Below, one piece after another: positions 61,254 through 64,000 of a stretch of DNA of 64,000 bases; position 1 is the first letter of the stretch, and each line of letters begins with the position of its first letter. Origin of the DNA: Dasyornis broadbenti (Eukaryota; Chordata; Aves; Passeriformes; Dasyornithidae); contig VZRN01005381.1 in the NCBI GenBank assembly GCA_013397935.1, forward strand, positions 106,838 through 170,837, given 5' to 3'. Below the pieces are notes generated by a model. The model was given only the letters and a program-made list of their open reading frames with translations, was not told the DNA's origin and searched no databases. The position numbers were made by a program, and so were the translations under genes.

Positions 61254-61475
61254 TAGAATAATAGAATCATAGAATAGTTTGAATAGGAAGGGACCTTTAA
61301 AGGTCATCTAACTCAAACATCCTGCAATGAGCAGGCACATCTTCAAAGCTCCAGCCAACCTCGCCTAGAACACTTGCAGGGTTCACAAGGGCCCACTTTT
61401 TTAGCATGTCCAGGTCCCTCTGGATGGTACCCCATCCTTCAGCTGTGTGTCATCTGCAAACTTGCAGAGTATTCC
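61254..61475 (-). mobile_element. CR1 LINE with internal deletion (3' end joined to RT)
   Basis: The 3' tail is at the left (ATAGAATCATAGAATAGTTT), then GGGACCTTTAAAGGTCATCT, GCTCCAGCCAACCTCGCC and AACACTTGCAGGG. At about 61383 it joins RT-region sequence TTCACAAGGGCCCAC, GTCCAGGTCCCTCTGGATGG and GTGTCATCTGCAAACTTGC. The intervening several hundred bases of CR1 are missing. The RT-side edge is close to that of the copy at 17737-18295. The GTCATCTGCAAA bases encode the antisense of the FADD box. Confidence 0.88.
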
Positions 61476-62412
61476 ATGTTATTAGCATTTAGAGAGCCCA
61501 AGGCATGTTGGATTATTCTGAGTTTATAATTTAATTCCAGATTTCATACTAAGCCAGCAAATACCTTTAAAAACAATATCTAAACTTACTTTTCTTTGTA
61601 CCACATTTCAGTTAGTAACCCAAATTACAAGTAGGTGGTCTGTGTAGTTTTTAGTAGGAGGAGGTAAGACACACTATTAAAACAGTTCAGATCTCCTGGA
61701 AAATACATGTTATATGTTATCTTGACAAGGAATTTCTGATGTGATCAAAGAGAAGCAAATTGTAATCAATGATATTGTAATGCTGATGATTTACATTGAC
61801 TGATATGTCAAAACAAGTTCTCAGCAAAATAATGAGTCGTATTCATGTCAATCATTTATTCTTTCTCTTCCTGATTTTAATTCCTCAACTGCAGAAGCAA
61901 ACTGCATCACAACAACCAAAGATATTCTAGTTCCTTATCGAATATATAATAGAGGTGAATGAATGAATCATCAATTTACTGCTGAAGAAGAAATGATGGA
62001 CAGGGTTAAATTTTACTTTAAATTTAGGTACCTTGCACAAATCTTGTGCATCTGATTTAAGTCAAAAGTAATATCTGCTCTTCAATTACATTGTTAAACC
62101 ACTATACCAAATATTGCTACAGTTGAAATACAGCAGTCTACTGATCAAAGTGAAAAGGAACAGGTCACCTCTAAGTCTTCAGTTGGCAGACAAGTTGTCA
62201 GTGACTGGTAAAAAGTAAATAGATAAAAGATGTTGTGAGGGGTACTTGGAAAAACAATGGGGGTTATGGAAAACTTCAAGGCATCTTCAAAAGTTGTTTA
62301 TGAAGAGAAAAAAGAAAACATAAGATTTGATAATGTTATTATTCCATTTTGCAGCTTAGTTTTCTGCTCAAAATCAGGACATAGCAAATGCTGAAAGGCA
62401 TGGCTGAAACCT
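61476..62412. other. Non-coding AT-rich DNA
   Basis: About 0.9 kb between a CR1 and an LTR. No gene or repeat was recognised. Confidence 0.55.
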
Positions 62413-63009
62413 TGTTTTGGGTCTGGCTGAGATGATTTAATTATGGGGAGTTAATTTTCCCTATAGCATCCCTCATCATGGTGTGGTTTGGATAGGTTGT
62501 TAAAAAGGTGTTGGTAACTTATCAGTGTTTTGCCTACTGCCGAGTAGTGTTGGCAGAGCACGAAGCTGTCTCTCCAACATTCCCCCCTCACCAGTACCCT
62601 GGGAGTGAGCAAGTTCTTGGGAGTAGATACAGCCAGGACAGCTGACCCAAAATGACCAAAGAGATCTGCCATACCATATGGTGTCTGCTTAGCAAAAAAA
62701 GATAGGTGGGTTGAGTGGTGTTGTGTGGCATGGGCAGTATTAATTATTGTGTTTCTTATCTTCCAGAACAACTGCAGCATGACCTGAAGGGTTATTTCCT
62801 GGGAAGCAGATGGACATCACCTGCTTAGGGGAAGCAGAGAATAAATCTAGAGAATAAATGTTTTGTGTTCCTTTGCTTCTGCACTTGGTCTTTGCTTTTG
62901 CTTTATTAAAGTGCCTTTATCTTAACCCACAATTTTTTTTCACCTTATTTTCTTCCCCGCATCCTGCTGAGAAGGGTAGTGATAGAGCAGACAAGGTCAA
63001 CCCATCACA
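62413..63009 (+). mobile_element. Solo LTR, family B (ERVL-like), with near-perfect TSD
   Basis: Starts TGTTTTGGGTCTGGCTGAGA, then GGAGTTAATTTTCCC, TGCCTACTGCCGAGTAGTGT, GAGTGAGCAAGTTCTTGGGA, GCCAGGACAGCTGACCCAAA and AGATCTGCCATACCATATGG. AATAAA copies lie near 62838 and 62855. It continues TTTATCTTAACCCACAATTT, CCTGCTGAGAAGGGTAGTGA and TAGAGCAGACAAGGTCAACC and ends CATCACA. The flanks AACCT (62408-62412) and AATCT (63010-63014) differ at one position, consistent with a 5-bp duplication. The 109-codon frame on the minus strand (62451-62780) is a by-product. Confidence 0.92.
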
Positions 63010-63331
63010 AATCTTTAATTAGCATTACAATAAACCCCAATGTTTCTATACTTTAGGTAACATAGAACTGTAATTTCATTTTATTTCCATCAAACTATGG
63101 GTGTTTCAATCTCAGTAGTGACTCCAGCTGTGCACAGAAAGTAATATAAAATCTCTAGGCCTAGATTTTCAAACATAGATGAAAAGGTCAAGAACATTTT
63201 ATGTACAAAACAAATGTCAAGAAACATGAATTTCGAAATGGTCCTGGCATTCTATCTGTCCAAACCTGATTCCATATCAATGAAAAATTTCCTGGATGGC
63301 CATTTCAGAATAGTTACAGTTAATGGCTCAA
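63010..63331. other. Non-coding spacer
   Basis: About 320 bases of unique-looking sequence between two LTRs of different families and opposite orientation. Nothing coding is seen, so the two LTRs are independent insertions. Confidence 0.6.
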
Positions 63332-63926
63332 TGTCCAGGTTGAAACTAGTAGTGAGTGGTGTCTCTTAAGTGTGAAAGTCACTTTCTTACTCCCCTCTTT
63401 CAACATAATGACTGAGAGAGAAAGTTTTTAGGTCAAGATATAGAATGGCAGATCACTTACTAATAAATGTCACAGGCAAAAGGCACTCAGCATGGGGAAG
63501 TTCATTCTTTTCATTGAAATAGATTTGGATAGTGAAGACTAAATTAAGATAATATCTCCAACTTTCCAATTCTTCCCGTGTTCAGCTTCACTCCTTCAGT
63601 CTAGACCTTTTGCCTACCTTCTCCTGAGAGGTGCAGGATAAATGGGTAATGGGGGTTATGTTTAGTCCATAACAAATCCTCACCGCTGCTCCTTCGTCCT
63701 TACATTTTTCACTGGCTCCAGGGTAGGTTCTTACCACTAGCTGAAATCCTTGGGAAAAAACCTGCTCAAACATGGATTCATTGTGGACCACAGTTCCTGT
63801 CAAGACAATTTGATTCAGCATAGTCTTTCCCTGGGTCACAGTTCCTTGAGGAAATACCCATCTGCACCACTGCAGTCTCTCCACAGGCTGTAGGGAAATA
63901 CCTGCTCCAGTGACTGAAATACCTCT
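63332..63926 (-). mobile_element. LTR, family A (ERVL-like), cut by the window end
   Basis: The plus strand opens TGTCCAGGTTGAAACTAGTA. The antisense order of family A landmarks follows: TTTTAGGTCAAGATATAGAA, GATCACTTACTAATAAATGT, CAGGCAAAAGGCACTCAGC, GGTAATGGGGGTTATGTTTA and CTCACCGCTGCTCCTTCGTC. Then come repetitive-block units (CTGCTCAAACATGG; CAGTTCCTTGAGG) and CAGGCTGTAGGGAAATACCT then GCTCCAGTGACTG. The remaining part toward the sense 5' end is replaced by a (CCTT)n array or lies beyond the window. A 98-codon minus-strand frame (63588-63884) is a by-product. Confidence 0.85.
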
Positions 63927-64000
63927 CCTTCCTTCCTTCCTTCCTTCCTTCCTTCCTTCCTTCCTTCCTTCCTTCCTTCCTTCCTTCCTTCCTTCCTTCC
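63927..64000. repeat. (CCTT)n microsatellite, runs off the window
   Basis: 74 bases of uninterrupted CCTT units reach the last base. They begin exactly where the family A LTR normally reads CCTCCTGCCCCTCC, so the array probably grew from that pyrimidine-rich piece of the LTR. Full length is unknown. Confidence 0.97.

Noticed and set aside
32399..63009. Provirus bounded by plus-strand family B LTRs
   Set aside because: The distance is about 30 kb, the flanks differ and no retroviral interior exists.

Overview
This window looks like non-coding nuclear DNA from a bird. The evidence is repeat content: many CR1 LINE copies, several ending in the avian ATTCTATGATTCTATG-type 3' tail, and two families of solo endogenous-retrovirus LTRs of the kind common in avian genomes. 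The rest is AT-rich sequence with short A/T tracts and microsatellites. I found no operons, no tRNA or rRNA genes, no CRISPR array and no convincing protein-coding exon. All calls rest on reading the sequence and recalling avian repeat families; no alignment or database search was run.

Layout. 1-8.6 kb: mostly unique AT-rich DNA with one CR1 fragment at about 1.1 kb. 8.6-10.3 kb: a minus-strand LTR (family A) followed by two short plus-strand CR1 3' ends. 12.8-16.7 kb: one long, decayed minus-strand CR1 interrupted by two LTRs, one from each family. 17.7-21 kb: three CR1 copies, the first two with their truncated 5' ends facing each other, with recognisable reverse-transcriptase remnants. 21-29.9 kb: a long unique stretch. 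29.9-38.5 kb: four LTRs, one CR1 3' end, an imperfect long hairpin and two candidate conserved non-coding blocks. 38.5-51.4 kb: mostly unique, with a polypyrimidine tract, two minisatellites and a very long poly-T tract. 51.4-64 kb: three more LTRs, two CR1 copies and a terminal (CCTT)n array that runs off the window.

The ten LTRs fall into two families. Family A, in sense orientation, begins near TGTGTTGGTTTTGTGTGGC and ends near CCACCACA; it has copies at 8.6, 15.6, 29.9, 34.6 and 63.3 kb. Family B begins near TGTTTTGG(G)TCTGGCTGGG and ends near CCACRACA; it has copies at 13.0, 32.4, 37.9, 51.4 and 62.4 kb. One copy has a perfect 5-bp target-site duplication and two have near-perfect ones, which fits ERVL-like (class III) integration. 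No two LTRs enclose a retroviral interior, so they look like solo LTRs.

No genes act together here. The DNA is best read as an intergenic or intronic desert whose structure comes from successive retrotransposon insertions. I did not find evidence for an undescribed biological system. The observations most worth checking are the CR1 with two nested LTRs, two CR1 copies with nearly the same internal deletion edge, an 81-bp imperfect hairpin with a tandem duplication in one arm, and a few candidate conserved regulatory blocks.
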